Positions 25,646 through 34,678 of a stretch of DNA of 64,000 nt are shown here, piece by piece. The notes under the pieces are model-generated. The model was given only the letters and a program-made list of their open reading frames with translations. It did not search any database and had not been told where the DNA came from. The DNA comes from Prauserella endophytica. Its GTDB lineage: Bacteria > Actinomycetota > Actinomycetes > Mycobacteriales > Pseudonocardiaceae. The translations under genes and the position numbers were made by a program. Positions within the stretch are counted from its first letter, which is position 1, and each line of letters starts with the position of its first letter. The stretch is taken from the NCBI RefSeq assembly GCF_005146945.1, contig NZ_SWMS01000001.1, positions 186,001-250,000 on the forward strand, written 5' to 3'.

Positions 25646-26412
25646 GCGAGCCGCTGCTGGAGTTCACGGACGTGACACTGCGTTTCGGCGGCGTCACCGC
25701 GCTCGACGACGTGTCGTTCGACGTCGAGCCGGGGGAGCTGTTCGCGATCATCGGCCCCAACGGCGCGGGCAAGACGTCGATCTTCAACTGCCTCAACGGC
25801 GTCTACCGTCCGCAGCGGGGCACGATCACGCTCGACGGCACGTCGCTGCTCGGCCGTCCGCCCGCCGCCATCGCGGGCCTCGGCGTGGCGCGCACGTTCC
25901 AGAACCTCGGCCTGTTCGCCCATCTCACGCTCATCGAGAACCTCATGCTCGGCAGGCACCACCTCATGCACACGGGCTTCTTCTCCGGCATGTTCTGGTG
26001 GGGCAGAGCCAAGCGCGAGGAGATCACCCACCGGGCCGCGGTCGAGGAGATCGTCGAACTACTGGAGCTGGAGCCCTACCGCAGGATGCCCGCGGGCATG
26101 CTGCCCTACGGCGTCGCGAAACGGGCAGAGCTCGGCAGGGCGCTCGCGATGGAGCCGAGACTGCTGCTGCTCGACGAGCCCGTGGCCGGCATGAACCTGG
26201 AGGAGACCGAGGACACCGCGCGCTACCTGCTGGAGGTCCGTCGCGAGCTGGGGCTGGCGATGATCCTCGTCGAGCACGACATGAGCCTGGTGATGGACCT
26301 CGCCGACCGGGTGCTGGCGCTGGACTTCGGCGTCGCGATCGCCACCGGCAAGCCGAGCGAGGTGCAGGACGACCCGCAGGTGATCGAGGCGTACCTCGGA
26401 GGTGCGGCATGA
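25633..26412 (+). CDS. livG: branched-chain-type ABC transporter, ATP-binding subunit LivG
   Basis: A 259-residue ATPase. Walker A is GPNGAGKTS, GVARTFQNLGLFAHLTLIENL is the LivG Q-loop region, Walker B is LLLLDEPVAGMN, and the H-loop is LVEHDM. The signature, usually LSGGQQR or LPYGxQR, reads LPYGVAKRAEL, which is an accepted LivG variant. It has the insertion after the Q-loop with aromatic residues (FFSGMFWWGRAK). Works as a heterodimer with LivF. A 4-base ATGA overlap leads into the acyl-CoA ligase gene. Confidence 0.93.
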   Translation: MERVSEPLLEFTDVTLRFGGVTALDDVSFDVEPGELFAIIGPNGAGKTSIFNCLNGVYRPQRGTITLDGTSLLGRPPAAIAGLGVARTFQNLGLFAHLTLIENLMLGRHHLMHTGFFSGMFWWGRAKREEITHRAAVEEIVELLELEPYRRMPAGMLPYGVAKRAELGRALAMEPRLLLLDEPVAGMNLEETEDTARYLLEVRRELGLAMILVEHDMSLVMDLADRVLALDFGVAIATGKPSEVQDDPQVIEAYLGGAA

Positions 26413-28247
26413 CGTCCGGCACCGTCGCCGGCGCGGAGGCCGCCCTCGCGGCCACGGGCGATGCCCGCCCGACCCTGCCCGGCAGGCTGCTCGCCAACGC
26501 CAGGCAGCGCGGGAAAGCGGTGGCACTGCGCGAGAAGCACCGGGGCTACTGGCGCGAGTGGACGTGGGCCGAGTACGCCCACCGCGTCGCTTGCGTCGCC
26601 GCCGGGTTGCGTGAGCTGGGCGTGGAGCCGGGCACGCGCGTGGCCGTGCACGCCGAGAACCGGCCGGAGTGGGTGATCGCCGACCTGGCCGTGCAGGGCC
26701 TCGGCGCCCAGTGCGTCGGCGTCTACCCGACCTCGCCGGAGAGCGAGGTGGAGTACCTGCTCGGGCACTGCCGCGCCCGCGTGCTCATCGCCGAGGACGA
26801 GGAGCAGCTCGACAAGGCGCTAGCGGTGCGCGACCGGCTGCCCGAGCTGCGCCACATCGTGGTGATCGACCCGCGCGGAATCCGGCAGGAGGGGCTGCTC
26901 ACGTTCGCGGAGCTGGAGAAACGCGGCGCCGCGAGCGGCGATCCGCTCGCGGCGTTCACGGACTCCGTGGCCGCGCTCGACCCCGGTAAGCCCGCGATCA
27001 TCGTCTACACCTCCGGCACCACGGGGCCGCCGAAGGGCGCGCTGCTCTCCCACCTCAACCTCGTCGCCTCGGCGAGCACGTTCGTCGACGCGCTCGGCGG
27101 CTCGGCGTCCGACGAGGTGCTCAGCTACCTCCCGCTGTGCCACATCGCCGAGCGGCTCACGTCGGTGATCGACTCGGTGTGGGCCGGCTCGGTGGTGAAC
27201 TTCGGCGAGGGCGGCGCGTCGTTCGCCCACGATCTGCGCGACATCCAGCCCACCGTGTTCCTCGGCGTGCCCCGTGTGTGGGAGAAGATGCTGGCCGGCG
27301 TCGAGCTGCGCATGGCGGACGCGTCCCGGCTCAAACGCGCCCTCTACCGCCTGTGCCTGCGGCAGGGCAGGCGCATCGCGCCTCGCCGCATGCGCGGGGC
27401 CACGACGGTCGGCGACCGGATCGTGCTCGCGCTGTGCGAGCTGCTCGTCTTCCGTGCACTGCGGGAGAAACTCGGGCTGGTGCGCGTGCGCGTGGCGCTG
27501 AGCGGCGCCGCGCCGATCGCCCCGCAGGTGCTGGAGTACCTGTGGGCCATCGGCGTCGCCGTGCGCGAGGGCTACGGGCAGACCGAGAACACCGCCATCT
27601 GCACGCTCACGCCGCCCGGCGACGTCCGGCTCGGCTCGGTCGGCACCGCGCTGCCCGGCGTGGAGCTGCGGATCGCCGACGACGGCGAGATCCTCACGCG
27701 ATCGGCGGGCGTGTTCCTCGGCTACCTCGACAACCCGGCGGCCACCGCCGCGACGATCGACGAGGACGGCTGGCTGCACACCGGCGATGTCGGCGAGCTC
27801 GACGAGAACGGCTTCCTGCGCATCACCGACCGCAAGAAGGACATCATCATCACGGCGGGCGGCAAGAACGTCTCTCCCTCGGAGATCGAGAACCTGCTGA
27901 AGGTCTCGCCGTACATCCGCGAGGCCGTGGTGGTCGGTGACCGCCGCAAGCACCTCACGGCACTCATCGGCATCGAGCTCGACACGGTGGGCGACTGGGC
28001 CCGGCGCCGCGACCTCGCCTACACGACCTACGCCGACCTCTCCGCGAAACCGGAGGTGCACGCGCTCGTCGAGGGTGTGGTCGCCGAGACCAACCGGCGG
28101 CTCGCCAGCGTGGAGCAGGTCAAGCGGTTCACGCTCATCGGCAGGGAACTCGACCACGAGGGCGGCGAGCTGACGGCGACCCAGAAGGTCAAGCGCAGGG
28201 CCATCGAGCAGCGCTTCGCGGCGGAGATCGAGGCGATGTACCAGTGA
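26409..28247 (+). CDS. long-chain acyl-CoA ligase inside the liv operon
   Basis: A 612-residue AMP-forming ligase (FadD15-like length). The phosphate loop is YTSGTTGPPKGA, the adenine motif is EGYGQTEN, the motif near the hinge is GWLHTGDVGELDENGFLRITDRKKDIIITAGGK (in parts), and the C-terminal Lys lies in TATQKVKRRAIEQRF. It overlaps livG and livH by 4 bases each and so is translated with the transporter. This implies that the imported substrate, or a product of it, is a carboxylic acid trapped as a CoA ester; vectorial acylation is an inference. Confidence 0.93.
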   Translation: MTSGTVAGAEAALAATGDARPTLPGRLLANARQRGKAVALREKHRGYWREWTWAEYAHRVACVAAGLRELGVEPGTRVAVHAENRPEWVIADLAVQGLGAQCVGVYPTSPESEVEYLLGHCRARVLIAEDEEQLDKALAVRDRLPELRHIVVIDPRGIRQEGLLTFAELEKRGAASGDPLAAFTDSVAALDPGKPAIIVYTSGTTGPPKGALLSHLNLVASASTFVDALGGSASDEVLSYLPLCHIAERLTSVIDSVWAGSVVNFGEGGASFAHDLRDIQPTVFLGVPRVWEKMLAGVELRMADASRLKRALYRLCLRQGRRIAPRRMRGATTVGDRIVLALCELLVFRALREKLGLVRVRVALSGAAPIAPQVLEYLWAIGVAVREGYGQTENTAICTLTPPGDVRLGSVGTALPGVELRIADDGEILTRSAGVFLGYLDNPAATAATIDEDGWLHTGDVGELDENGFLRITDRKKDIIITAGGKNVSPSEIENLLKVSPYIREAVVVGDRRKHLTALIGIELDTVGDWARRRDLAYTTYADLSAKPEVHALVEGVVAETNRRLASVEQVKRFTLIGRELDHEGGELTATQKVKRRAIEQRFAAEIEAMYQ

Positions 28248-29140
28248 CGGCTTTCCTGCAGAACTGCTTCGCCGGCCTCGCGCTCGGCTCCACGTACGCG
28301 TTGGTGGCGCTGGGTTTCGTGGTGATCTTCAAGTCCACCGGGGTGATCAACTTCGCGCAGGGCGGGCTGCTCGCGCTCGGTGCGTACCTCGGCTACACGT
28401 TCTCCAACAACCTCGCGGTCGCGTTCGGCGTCGCGGTGCTGCTGTGCTGCGCGTCGGCGGCGCTCGTCGGGGCGACGTTCGAGCGGATCGTGCTGCGCCG
28501 CATGGTGGGGCAACCCCCGTTCGCGGTCATCATGATCACCATCGGCCTGCTGTTCATCCTCGAACCGATGATCACCGCGATCTGGGGCTTCGACCAGAAG
28601 CAGGTCACCAACCCGTGGAACATCCGCACGGTCGAGGCGGGCGGGCTCGTGTTCGGCGTACGCGACCTGTGGACCATCGGACTCACCGCCGCCGTCGTCG
28701 CCGCGTTCTTCGCGTTCTTCCGGTACTCGTCGCTCGGCCTCGCCATGCGCGTCACCGCGTTCGACCCCGAGGCCGCGCTCGCGCAGGGCATCAGCGCACG
28801 CCGCGTGTACGCGACGTCGTGGGCCATCGCGGCGGCACTCGCCGCACTCGCCGGGATCCTCATGGCAGCGGGGCCGGGCGGGCTGACGCCGTCGATCGGG
28901 TTCATCGCGCTCGCCGCGTTCCCGGCGATGATCCTCGGCGGCATGGACTCGCCGGCGGGCGCGGTGCTCGGCGGGCTCGTCATCGGGCTCGCCGAGGCGC
29001 TCACGCGCGGCTACCAGGACGAGCTGTTCTCGTGGGCGGGCTCCAACGTGTCGGTGATCGTGCCGTACCTGCTGATGATCGTGATCCTCCTGATCCGTCC
29101 CTACGGGCTGCTCGGCACCAAGGAAGTGAGGCGGGTCTGA
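28244..29140 (+). CDS. livH: branched-chain-type ABC transporter permease LivH
   Basis: A 298-residue permease with about eight helices, from GTG 28244. Family signatures are GLALGSTYALVALGFVVIFKSTGVINFAQGG (in parts) at the N-terminus and GMDSPAGAVLGGLVIGLAEAL near the C-terminus. Translationally coupled to the ligase gene by GTGA overlap, and its TGA shares one base with the livM start. Confidence 0.93.
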   Translation: MTAFLQNCFAGLALGSTYALVALGFVVIFKSTGVINFAQGGLLALGAYLGYTFSNNLAVAFGVAVLLCCASAALVGATFERIVLRRMVGQPPFAVIMITIGLLFILEPMITAIWGFDQKQVTNPWNIRTVEAGGLVFGVRDLWTIGLTAAVVAAFFAFFRYSSLGLAMRVTAFDPEAALAQGISARRVYATSWAIAAALAALAGILMAAGPGGLTPSIGFIALAAFPAMILGGMDSPAGAVLGGLVIGLAEALTRGYQDELFSWAGSNVSVIVPYLLMIVILLIRPYGLLGTKEVRRV

Positions 29141-30234
29141 TGGGCGCGCACCGCAACGTGACCCGGGGCTACGCCGACGAGCTGCGGCTCTTCGGCACTC
29201 CGCTCGCGCGCACCGGCCTCGCCGCGCTGGTCGTGGTGTTCCTCGTGCTGCCGACGGTGTTGCAGGACGACTTCTGGCTGTCGGTGCTCATCTACGTCGG
29301 CATCACCGCGATCGGCGCGATCGGCCTCAATCTCCTGACCGGCTACTGTGGACAGATCTCGCTCGGGCACGCGTTCTTCATCGGCGCCGGTGCGTACGTC
29401 GCGGCGCGGGTGGGTGGCGAGATCGGACTCCCGCTGCCGTTGTGGCTGCTGGCCGCCGCCGCGATCGGCGCCGCGCTCGGCGGGCTGATCGGTCCGTTCA
29501 CACTGCGGCTGCGCGGGCACTACCTCGCGATCGTCACCCTCGGCCTGGTGTTCATCGGCGAGCACCTGTGGCGCAACCTCACCGACCTCACCGGCGGCAA
29601 CTCCGGCACACCGGTGACGGCGGGGGCGTCGATCGACCCGGTCGACTTCGCCGCGCTGAACCTGTTCGGCGAGAGCTACTCCCGCAACCAGGGCTGGTTC
29701 TGGCTCGTGTGGGGGCTCGTCGCGCTGGTGGCCCTGCTCGCGAAGAACCTCGTGCGCACCAGGCCGGGCCGGGCGCTGCAAGCGGTGCGCGACCGCGACC
29801 AGGCGGCCGAGGTGATCGGTGTGCGCGCGGGCCGGTACAAGATCGGCGCGTTCATGCTCTCCAGCGCGATCGCGGCGATGGCGGGTGCGCTCTTCGGCTC
29901 GTACCAGCAGTTCGTGAGTCCCGACGAGTGGAACCTGCTGCTGTCCATCCAGTACATCGCGATCGTCATCGTCGGCGGGCTCGGCACGATCTTCGGCGCC
30001 GTGCTCGGAGCGATCTTCGTGGGCGCGCTACCCGCGCTCATCGATCGCTACAGCGAGGCCATCCCCGGCGTTCAGGCCAGCGTCGGCGGTGAGGGCTTCA
30101 TCAGTGTGTTCGCGCTCAACCAGGCCCTGTTCGGGCTGCTGATCGTGCTGTTCCTGGTGTTCGAGCCACGGGGGCTGGCCGGCATCTGGCTACGGATCAA
30201 GGCCTATTTCAAGGCCTGGCCCTTCTCCTACTGA
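29140..30234 (+). CDS. livM: branched-chain-type ABC transporter permease LivM
   Basis: A 364-residue permease from ATG 29140 with about nine or ten helices. LivM signatures are GLNLLTGYCGQISLGHAFF, GLIGPFTLRLRGHYLAIVTLG (in parts) and the EAA-like loop AVRDRDQAAEVIGV, followed by IVGGLGTIFGAVLGA. The C-terminus carries an amphipathic extension. It pairs with LivH. Confidence 0.93.
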   Translation: MGAHRNVTRGYADELRLFGTPLARTGLAALVVVFLVLPTVLQDDFWLSVLIYVGITAIGAIGLNLLTGYCGQISLGHAFFIGAGAYVAARVGGEIGLPLPLWLLAAAAIGAALGGLIGPFTLRLRGHYLAIVTLGLVFIGEHLWRNLTDLTGGNSGTPVTAGASIDPVDFAALNLFGESYSRNQGWFWLVWGLVALVALLAKNLVRTRPGRALQAVRDRDQAAEVIGVRAGRYKIGAFMLSSAIAAMAGALFGSYQQFVSPDEWNLLLSIQYIAIVIVGGLGTIFGAVLGAIFVGALPALIDRYSEAIPGVQASVGGEGFISVFALNQALFGLLIVLFLVFEPRGLAGIWLRIKAYFKAWPFSY

Positions 30235-30250
30235 GGCAAGGAGGCTCGTC

Positions 30251-31540
30251 ATGTACGCGAAGCGGTGGAGATCCTGGCGATACGGGGTGGCGCTGGCTGG
30301 CACAGCGCTGCTGGTGGCCGCGTGCGGCGGTGCCGGTGACGAGGGCGATACCGGCGGCGGGCAGGCTGGCGAGCCCGCCAGCGGAGCCGGTTTCGACGGC
30401 ACGACGATCAAGCTCGGCGTGCTGAGCCCGCTCTCCGGTCCCATCGCGGTGATCGGCCAGCCGTTGACCGAGGGCAACAAGGTGTGGTTCGACGCGCTCA
30501 ACGCCAAGGGCGGCGTCGCGGGCAAGTACAAGGTGGAGCTGGTCCAGGAGGACACGCAGTACAAGCCCGACGTCACCGTGCAGCAGTACAACAAGGTGAA
30601 GAGCGACGTCGTCGCGTTCACCCAGGTACTCGGCACGGCGCCGACGCTCGCGGTGCTGCCGCTGCTCGACTCTGACAACATGCTCGCCGCACCGGCGTCG
30701 CTCGACGCGTTCTGGGTGCGGGAACAACACCTGCTGCCGGTGGGGGCGCCGTACCAGATCCAGGCGATCAACTCGCTGCAGCACTACCTCACGGAGGGCG
30801 GCGGCAACCGGCAGTCGCGGATCTGCACGATGGTGCAGGACGACGTCTACGGCGAGGCGGGCCAGGAGGGTGTCGACTTCGCGGCGGAGCGGCTCGGCTT
30901 CACGGTGGCCAACACCCAGAAGTTCAAGGTGGGCACCGAGAACTACGCGGGGCAGATCGGTGCGCTGGCCGCGGCCCGCTGCGAGATGGTGTTCCTGACG
31001 GCGACGCCGACCGACGCGGGCAAGATCTGGGGCACGGCGGCGCAGGCGCGGTTCGGGCCGAAGTGGTACGCGCAGTCGCCGAGTTTCGTGGGCGCGCTGG
31101 CGAAGTCGGCCGTGGCGCCGTACCTGCGGCAGTACGTGACGATCGCCGCCGAGGGCACGGAATGGGGCGACACCTCGGTGCCCGGCATGCGGCAGATGAT
31201 CGACGACGTCGAGCGGTACGCGCCGCAGCAGCAGCCGGACTACTACTTCGCGTTCGGCTACAACCAGGCGCGCGCGATGACGGCGGTGCTGGAGAAGGCC
31301 GTGGAGAACGGTGACCTCTCGCGTGACGGCATCATGAAGGCCAGCGAGCAGATCGGCACGGTGTCCTTCGACGGGCTCACGGGCGACTACACCTACGGCA
31401 CCGCGGCGAAGCGCAACCCGCCTCGCTCGACGACGCTGTTCTCGGTGGACCCGAGCAAGCCCTTCGGCCTGGCCACGCTGAAGTACAACTTCACCTCCGA
31501 CGCGGCCAAGCAGTTCGAGTTCCAAAAAGCCAACCCCTAG
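30251..31540 (+). CDS. livK: branched-chain-type ABC transporter, substrate-binding lipoprotein
   Basis: A 429-residue lipoprotein with lipobox LVAAC (Cys 25) and a Gly-rich linker. The mature part is a periplasmic binding protein of the Leu/Ile/Val/amide type (IKLGVLSPLSGPIAVIGQPLTEG in parts; VELVQEDTQYKPDVTVQQYNK in parts). The substrate of this subfamily varies: amino acids, amides, urea, aromatic acids or other small acids. The acyl-CoA ligase in the operon favours an organic acid over leucine. The gene name reflects family only. A 51-bp palindrome follows. Confidence 0.9.
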   Translation: MYAKRWRSWRYGVALAGTALLVAACGGAGDEGDTGGGQAGEPASGAGFDGTTIKLGVLSPLSGPIAVIGQPLTEGNKVWFDALNAKGGVAGKYKVELVQEDTQYKPDVTVQQYNKVKSDVVAFTQVLGTAPTLAVLPLLDSDNMLAAPASLDAFWVREQHLLPVGAPYQIQAINSLQHYLTEGGGNRQSRICTMVQDDVYGEAGQEGVDFAAERLGFTVANTQKFKVGTENYAGQIGALAAARCEMVFLTATPTDAGKIWGTAAQARFGPKWYAQSPSFVGALAKSAVAPYLRQYVTIAAEGTEWGDTSVPGMRQMIDDVERYAPQQQPDYYFAFGYNQARAMTAVLEKAVENGDLSRDGIMKASEQIGTVSFDGLTGDYTYGTAAKRNPPRSTTLFSVDPSKPFGLATLKYNFTSDAAKQFEFQKANP

Positions 31541-31556
31541 CCCACTAGCCCACCTG

Positions 31557-31607
31557 CCCCCAAGGCCACCTTTGTTGCGTTCAACGCACCAAAGGTGGCC
31601 TTGGGGG
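31557..31607. repeat. 51-bp palindrome, AAGGCCACCTT family
   Basis: Arms of 25 bases around a central C with a single mismatch, starting CCCCCAAGGCCACC. It fills the gap between two convergent genes, livK (ends 31540) and the aminotransferase (ends 31617), as a bidirectional terminator would. Same family as 8087-8133 and 63076-63126. Confidence 0.85.
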
Positions 31608-31616
31608 GCAGTTCGC

Positions 31617-32888
31617 TCACGCGGTGAGGGCTCCGTTGATGCCGGCTTCGATCGTGTCGGCCAGCAGGGTCAGCTCGGCTTCGGTGATCGTGAGCGGTGG
31701 GGAGACCACCAGCGTGTTGCCGCACAGCACACGCACGATCGCCCCGCGCTCACGGATCGCCTTCTGCGTGCGCGTGATCAGGCCCCTGTCGCCCGCGAGG
31801 ACAGCGGCGTCGATCTCCACGGCGCCGATCAGCCCGGTGCCGCCGCGCACCTCGGCCACCGCCGGGTGGTCCGCCAGCCGGAGCAACGCGTCGTGCAGCG
31901 GTTTCTCCAGCTCCCGCGAGCGCGCCAGCAGGTTCTCCCGCTCCAGGATGTCCAGGTTCGCCAGTGCCGCCGCGGCCACGCTCGGGTGCCCCGAGTACGT
32001 CGGCCCGTGCATGAACGCGGCGCCCGGCGCCTCCCAGAAGACGTCCGACACCCTTGCCGAGACGGCGACCCCGCCCAGCGGCAGGTACCCGCTCGTGACG
32101 CCCTTGGCGAAGGTGATCATGTCCGGCCGCAGGCCCCAGCGCTCGACCCCGAACCAGCCGCCGAGCCTGCCGAAGCCGCCGATCACCGAGTCGGCGATGA
32201 ACAGCACGTCGTGCTCTGCGCAGATCTTCGCCACCGCCTCCAGGTAGCCGGGTTCCGGCGGCCGAGCCCCACCCGCGCCGATCACGGGCTCCGCGAAGAA
32301 GGCGGCCACCTTCTCCGGGCCGATGCGCTCGATCGCCGCCCGCAGCTCCTCGGCGTCGTCGTAGGCGACGCGTGTGGCCTCGGCGACGAGCGGGCCGAAG
32401 CCGTCGCGGTTGCCCTCGATGCCCGCGATGCTGGTGCCGAGGCCGTTCGTGCCGTGGTAGGACTGCCGCCTGCTGATCAGGTGGGTCCGCTCGGGCTCAC
32501 CCCGGCGCGCCCAGTACAGCCGCGCGAGCTTGGCCGCGGTGTCGATGGACTCGCCGCCGCCCGTGGTCAGGAAGATCTTCGCCTCGTCCATGGGCGCGAG
32601 GCCGGACAGCCGCCGCGCGAGCTCCTCTGCGGGCTCGTTGGAGTAGTCGTTGAACGTGAAGTAGTTGTCGAGCCGTCGCATCTGCGCGGCGACGGCGTCG
32701 ACGATCTCCGTGCGCCCGTGCCCCACGTTGCAGTACCAGAGCCCCGCGGTGCCGTCGAGGTATCGCTTGCCGTCGCGGTCGTAGAGCCACACGCCCTCGG
32801 CGCGGTCCACGACGAACTTGTCGTCCTTGACCTCCGCCATGTTGGCGAAGGGGTGCCACAGCCGCGACTGCGCCGATCCGGTTGCCAT
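31617..32888 (-). CDS. class III (omega-type) aminotransferase
   Basis: A 423-residue PLP enzyme from ATG 32888 with GGAG upstream. The PLP Lys is in FAKGVTSGYLPLGG. TTGGGESIDTAAKLARLYW binds the phosphate, and SRRQSYHGTNGLGTSIAG is the usual YHG region. In the motif that is normally DEVxxGFGR, the Glu is Ser (FIADSVIGGFGRLG), a minor variation. Class III enzymes of this type move amino groups from omega-amino acids, beta-alanine or diamines. It is downstream of, and 14 bases from, the copy-2 peptidase, so the two are an operon. Confidence 0.92.
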   Translation of the reverse strand: MATGSAQSRLWHPFANMAEVKDDKFVVDRAEGVWLYDRDGKRYLDGTAGLWYCNVGHGRTEIVDAVAAQMRRLDNYFTFNDYSNEPAEELARRLSGLAPMDEAKIFLTTGGGESIDTAAKLARLYWARRGEPERTHLISRRQSYHGTNGLGTSIAGIEGNRDGFGPLVAEATRVAYDDAEELRAAIERIGPEKVAAFFAEPVIGAGGARPPEPGYLEAVAKICAEHDVLFIADSVIGGFGRLGGWFGVERWGLRPDMITFAKGVTSGYLPLGGVAVSARVSDVFWEAPGAAFMHGPTYSGHPSVAAAALANLDILERENLLARSRELEKPLHDALLRLADHPAVAEVRGGTGLIGAVEIDAAVLAGDRGLITRTQKAIRERGAIVRVLCGNTLVVSPPLTITEAELTLLADTIEAGINGALTA

Positions 32889-32902
32889 CCCTCTCCTTTC
32901 GT

Positions 32903-34312
32903 TCAGGCCGTCGCGTGCGCGTGCAGGATGCGCGCCACGGCCTCGGTCACCCGCTCGGTCTGCTCGAGGTGCAGCCACTCGTCGGGCACGTGCGCGTTGT
33001 TCCCGGGGCCTCGCGGCCCGGTGACGACGAACTGCGCGTCGGGGTAGGCCCGCCCGAACAGGCCGAGGAACGGGATGGTGCCACCGAGCCCGAGCGCCCG
33101 CCAGGGCTTGCCGAAGACGTCGGCGCTCACTTCGTCCAATGTGGACTCCAGCCACGGCGCCCTCGGCGTGGCGTTCCAGCCATCGGCGGCCTCGGCCCTC
33201 GCCAGCTCCACCTGCGCGCCGAATGGTACGTCCGTGGTGAGCGCCTTCTCGATGGCCTGCAGCGCCGACCCGGCGTCGACGGTGGGCGGCAGGCGGAAGC
33301 TCAGCTTGAGGCTCGTGTACGGCCTCAGCACGTTGCCCGCGTCGAGGATCGGCGGGAGCCCGTCGGCCCCGGTGATCGAGAGCGTGGTGCGCCAGGTGTT
33401 GTTGAGCACCAGCTCGACGGGGTCGTCGGTGACGTAGCGGACCCCGTCGGCGAGCGGCAGCTGCGGCGCGAGGAACCCCTCCTCGGCGGCGACCCTGATC
33501 TCGGCGAGCCGGTCGGCGGGCACCGCCACCTCGAGTTCGGGCAACTTCATCCGGCCCGTGCGCGGGTCCTCGATGCGGTCGAGCAGCTCCCGCAGCACGC
33601 GGAAGCTGCTGGGCACGAGCCCGCTGCCGTGCCCGGAGTGCACCCCTGAGGTGAGGACGCGGACGGTGAGGTCGAGGAAAGCGATACCGCGCAGCGACGT
33701 GGCGAGCCAGAGCCGCTCGTAGTCGGCGCCCGAGGTGTCGAGACACACCACGAGGCCGACGCGACCGAGCCGCCCGGCGAGGTGTTCGAGGTAGGCGGCG
33801 AGGTCGGGGCTGCCCGACTCTTCGCCGGTCTCCAGCAGAACCACCGTGCGCGCGTGCCTGCCGCCCGCCGCGTGCAGCGCCTCCAGCGCCGTGGCCGCCG
33901 CGTACCCGGCGTAGCCGTCGTCGCCCGCGCCGCGGCCGTAGAGCTTCTCGTCCTTCACCACGGGCGTCCACGGCCCGAGTCCAGGCGACCACGTTCCCGC
34001 CGCGGGCTGCTTGTCGAGGTGGCCGTAGACGACCACGGTCTCCGGGTTGGTGGCCGCGCGCGCCGGAACGTCGAGCAGGAGCACCGGGGTACGCCCCGGT
34101 AGCTCCACGACCTCGGCCTTCGCTCCGGCGATGGGCCGCTCGGCGAGGTAGGCCCGCAGATGTTCGACGGCGGCGTGGAGATGGCCGGTTCTCGGCCAGT
34201 CGGCGTCGAAGGCCGGGGAGAGCGCCGGGATGGCGACGAACTCGGAGAGGCCGGCCAGTGCCTCTCGCGCCCACAGGTTCCTTACCGTCTCCCGCACCAG
34301 TCGCTCGTCCAT
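32903..34312 (-). CDS. M20 family dipeptidase (copy 2)
   Basis: A 469-residue zinc peptidase from ATG 34312, paralogous to the gene at 23300-24718 along its whole length. Metal and catalytic positions are intact: YGHLDKQP, GRGAGDDGYAG, ETGEESGSPD, VVCLDTSGAD, NAHVPDEWLHL. The dimer-domain motif is VHSGHGSGLVPSSFR. The two copies bracket the liv-fadD operon. A Crp-like site is centred 33 bases upstream of the start. Together with the aminotransferase this suggests cleavage of an imported peptide- or amide-bonded substrate followed by transamination. Confidence 0.92.
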   Translation of the reverse strand: MDERLVRETVRNLWAREALAGLSEFVAIPALSPAFDADWPRTGHLHAAVEHLRAYLAERPIAGAKAEVVELPGRTPVLLLDVPARAATNPETVVVYGHLDKQPAAGTWSPGLGPWTPVVKDEKLYGRGAGDDGYAGYAAATALEALHAAGGRHARTVVLLETGEESGSPDLAAYLEHLAGRLGRVGLVVCLDTSGADYERLWLATSLRGIAFLDLTVRVLTSGVHSGHGSGLVPSSFRVLRELLDRIEDPRTGRMKLPELEVAVPADRLAEIRVAAEEGFLAPQLPLADGVRYVTDDPVELVLNNTWRTTLSITGADGLPPILDAGNVLRPYTSLKLSFRLPPTVDAGSALQAIEKALTTDVPFGAQVELARAEAADGWNATPRAPWLESTLDEVSADVFGKPWRALGLGGTIPFLGLFGRAYPDAQFVVTGPRGPGNNAHVPDEWLHLEQTERVTEAVARILHAHATA

Positions 34313-34678
34313 GCCCCTGATCGTGGCACGAAAGCTTTGTGGCACACGTCACAGTGGGTGTACCGGCTGGTATTGCCACGCCACCGGCGAACGGCCGGGT
34401 CTCCGGCGAAGGGCTGGTTAACGCCCGTTCGCACCACCGAATTTCGGCGGGCACATGGTCGGTCTTCCAAGCGTTTCCGCAGCTCAACAGCAGATTCGGG
34501 GCAACGAAACGGACTCGGGGCCTCTCCAGAACCGGCCGGTTCGTGCCAGGATGACGACGTGAACCGTCACCGCCGACGGATACCTGAGCGCTCGGACCCG
34601 AGACGCGAACGGTGGCCGCCGGTGCGCCGTAGCGACCGCCACAAGCGGCTGCGCGGCACGATCCCAAGGAGATAGCGC
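34313..34678. other. 366-base intergenic region between copy-2 peptidase and bkd operons
   Basis: Divergent promoter region. The Crp-like site lies at 34338-34353. No convincing gene is present; a 38-codon Arg-rich frame (GTG near 34560, stop within the bkdA ribosome site) could be a leader peptide but has no support. The base composition is less GC-rich around 34330-34350 and 34480-34510. Confidence 0.5.
34338..34353. promoter_or_regulatory. Crp/GlxR-like binding site
   Basis: TGTGG-CACACG-TCACA, 9 of 10 matches to the Crp-type palindrome. Centred 33 bases before the copy-2 peptidase start and about 330 bases before bkdA. The comparable site upstream of livF is centred 32 bases before its start, which suggests joint control of the two catabolic operons. 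Confidence 0.5.

Noticed and set aside
34160-34675. Frame upstream of bkdA, including an Arg-rich tail ending at the bkdA ribosome site
   Set aside because: No ribosome site and no protein-like composition; begins inside the peptidase gene on the other strand.
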